Translations under genes and position numbers: made by a program | Shown here: in pieces, positions 12,292 through 13,907 of the stretch | How the letters are laid out: each line of letters starts with the position of its first letter | Numbering within the stretch: position 1 is the first letter of the stretch | Notes under the pieces: model-generated | Databases searched by the model: none | Told to the model about the DNA's origin: nothing | The model's input: only the letters and a program-made list of their open reading frames with translations | Source of the DNA: UM-FILTER-42-14 sp964586055 | GTDB taxonomy: Bacteria > Patescibacteriota > Microgenomatia > UBA1400 > PJMF01 | NCBI GenBank assembly: GCA_964586055.1 | Contig: CAZPFX010000021.1 | Coordinates: 1-13,907 of the forward strand | Reading direction: 5' to 3' | DNA: 13,907 bases

Positions 12292-13612
12292 ACGAACTCT
12301 CGAGAAGAGCCTAATTCAATGGAAGACAAGTCCAATTCGCAAACCTTTAATTCTTAGAGGTGCTCGTCAAGTTGGAAAAACCAGCCTAGTGAGGCAGTTT
12401 GGAAAAACCCAGTTCGATGTTTTTGTGGAAATTAACCTTGATGTTCCGCAAAACAAAGAGACTTTTGGAAACGCCGGAAATTTAGAAGAGTTGCTTAAGA
12501 AAATTTCTGTTTTTTCAGGTAGTTCGCTAGTTCCCAACAAAACCTTAATTTTTCTTGACGAAATCCAGGAGTCTGAATCATTAATGCACATGCTTCGTTT
12601 TTTTGCAGAAGAAAGACCAGATTTGCACGTGATTGCAGCTGGGTCTTTGCTGGAGGTAAAACTCAAGGGTAAGTGGTCATTTCCAGTTGGAAGAGTGGAG
12701 TATCGTTATCTGTATCCGTTAACATTCTCAGAATATCTTGTCGCCGTCGACAATCAGCCAATTTTAGAGTATTTTCAGACTTTATCTTTTGAAAATAACC
12801 AGACCTGGGGAGTCCAACAGCTATTGACCTTATTCAAAGAATATCTGTTACTGGGCGGAATGCCAGAGGTTGTCAGTAGTTACTTAAAAACTAGAGATTA
12901 TATTGGAATACAGCCAATTTATGAGCGACTTTCCAAAGCATATATTGACGATGTGTATAAATATGTTTTGCGAAAAGAGTCATATAAATACTATGAAGGA
13001 GCGTTATCAAAAGCTCCATTTATGGCAGGAAAAGTATTTAACTATGAGAATTTCGGTGATCTTGGGTATAAAAGCAAAGAGATGTCGAGTGCTATAAATA
13101 ATTTAGAAAAGGTGATGCTTTTGACACAAATAAAGTCTCTAAACCATTTAGAGCCTGCTTTTACTGTCAAATCAAAGCGGCCGAAAAAACTGATAGTTCT
13201 TGACCATGGAATGATGAACTATGAGAGCGGACTCTGGCGTGATATCACTGAAGATAACTACCATGGACGCTTGATGGAGCAGGTGGTAGGTCAGTCTTTA
13301 TTGGCAAGAGGCGTCTGGAAGGATGAGCCGCTATATTATTGGTCGAAGGATAGGGATATGGGTAGTGCTGAAGTTGATTTTGTTTCTATGTTTGGCAAAA
13401 CAGTTACGGCTATAGAGGTGAAGTCTGGTCATAATCATCAGATGAAATCGATGAGGAGCTTATTGGATTTATATCCAAAAACTTTGCCAGTTAGAATTTC
13501 GTGGGATGCTCTAGCAGTTGAAAAAATTGAATCTAAAGGCAAGGAACATCAGATGCTCGTTATTCCCTTTTATTTGGTTGATCGCTTGTCAGATTTAATT
13601 AGCTTAGCTTAA
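12284..13612 (+). CDS. AAA ATPase with DUF4143 domain
   Basis: A 442-aa protein of the AAA_14/DUF4143 ATPase family, common in bacteria and archaea but without an agreed role. Walker A is GARQVGKTS (residues 26-34) and Walker B is LIFLDEIQE with D92-E93. Typical family blocks follow: IAAGSLLEV, the FPVGRVEYRYLYPLTFSEYL segment and LLLGGMPEVV. The C-terminal DUF4143 part ends in a nuclease-like motif: EVDFV, then AIEVKSG about 10 residues later, the D-(E)xK arrangement of PD-(D/E)xK folds. I chose ATG 12284; ATG 12266 lies upstream of the TATAAT. It is the last plus-strand gene here and overlaps the rplA 3' end by 14 bases. Confidence 0.9.
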   Translation: MLQRTLEKSLIQWKTSPIRKPLILRGARQVGKTSLVRQFGKTQFDVFVEINLDVPQNKETFGNAGNLEELLKKISVFSGSSLVPNKTLIFLDEIQESESLMHMLRFFAEERPDLHVIAAGSLLEVKLKGKWSFPVGRVEYRYLYPLTFSEYLVAVDNQPILEYFQTLSFENNQTWGVQQLLTLFKEYLLLGGMPEVVSSYLKTRDYIGIQPIYERLSKAYIDDVYKYVLRKESYKYYEGALSKAPFMAGKVFNYENFGDLGYKSKEMSSAINNLEKVMLLTQIKSLNHLEPAFTVKSKRPKKLIVLDHGMMNYESGLWRDITEDNYHGRLMEQVVGQSLLARGVWKDEPLYYWSKDRDMGSAEVDFVSMFGKTVTAIEVKSGHNHQMKSMRSLLDLYPKTLPVRISWDALAVEKIESKGKEHQMLVIPFYLVDRLSDLISLA

Positions 13613-13907
13613 CTCTAACCCCAGGACTCATGGTCGCGGAGAGAGTGAGGCGAACTGCTTTGACATCAAGAGCTTCGATTAAAGCTTGAACATTTTCAAC
13701 TAATTCTTTGGTATCCATCGAGACTTTGCCAATGACAATGTGCATGACGGCTTGCTTGCGCTCTGTTTTCACAACAGTTTTGCCAGACATGAGTTCTTTC
13801 ATTTTTTCTTCTGGTTTATTGGTGATGGTGCCATTTTTTGGGTTTGGCATCAGGCCTTTTGGACCGAGAACTCTGGCGTATTTAGCCAGTTTTGGAACGA
13901 AAGCTGG
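13599..13907 (-). CDS. rplA: 50S ribosomal protein L1, C-terminal part (partial)
   Basis: Only the last ~102 codons are in the window; the gene continues past the right edge. The visible part begins PAFVPKLAKYARVLGPKGLM and carries the L1 signature GPKGLMPNPKNGT, then VVKTERKQAVMHIVIGKV and the C-terminal LTLSATMSPGVRVKLS. L1 binds 23S rRNA at the stalk on the E-site side and in many bacteria represses its own operon. The stop codon overlaps the convergent ATPase gene by 14 bases. In most bacteria rplJ follows rplA directly; here thrS and the ATPase gene lie between them on the other strand. Confidence 0.96.
   Translation of the reverse strand, partial: PAFVPKLAKYARVLGPKGLMPNPKNGTITNKPEEKMKELMSGKTVVKTERKQAVMHIVIGKVSMDTKELVENVQALIEALDVKAVRLTLSATMSPGVRVKLS

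Noticed and set aside
1..13907. CRISPR array, insertion sequence or prophage
   Set aside because: I found no regularly spaced repeats, transposase, integrase or phage structural gene on either strand.

Overview
The window is compact, gene-dense bacterial DNA. It has no mobile element, no CRISPR array and no rRNA. UGA is used as an ordinary stop (the exonuclease-family gene ends in TGA), neither tRNA encodes CCA, and several genes seem to have almost no 5' leader. A degenerate MreB-like protein beside a PEGA/beta-propeller protein, a ThrRS without its TGS domain and a split ribosomal protein cluster suggest a small-genome lineage such as the Patescibacteria/CPR (perhaps Saccharibacteria). That placement is inference; no marker in the window settles it.

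Layout. 1-745: two small unknown minus-strand genes. 783-1129: tRNA-Arg(CCT) and tRNA-Pro(CGG), both minus, with a 19-bp copy of the tRNA-Arg 3' end and several hairpins downstream. 1141-2484 (-): membrane-anchored PEGA/beta-propeller protein. 2507-3535 (+): divergent MreB-like actin, followed at once by an endonuclease/exonuclease/phosphatase-fold enzyme (3543-4256). 4329-5729 (+): a large unrecognised protein. 5758-7104 (-): murD. 7105-7508: a non-coding divergent region with extensive inverted repeats. 7509-8267 (+): WecG/TagA/CpsF glycosyltransferase, overlapping tail-to-tail a small HTH protein (8242-8541, -). 8876-9844 (-): rplJ-rplL behind an L10 leader and ending at a strong terminator. 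9985-10335 (+): a terminator and a possible small gene. 10353-12241 (+): a threonine-attenuator-like leader and thrS. 12284-13612 (+): AAA/DUF4143 ATPase behind palindromic operator-like DNA. 13599-13907 (-): 3' part of rplA.

How they fit together. MurD, the MreB-like protein, the PEGA protein and the WecG-family enzyme are cell-envelope functions. L1, L10, L7/L12, ThrRS and the tRNAs are translation functions. The most notable observation is upstream of thrS: a 15-codon leader peptide (MKMQFRTTTTTIIPE) with five consecutive Thr codons, then mutually exclusive antiterminator and terminator hairpins. This is the layout of ribosome-mediated transcription attenuation, here in front of a threonyl-tRNA synthetase gene.
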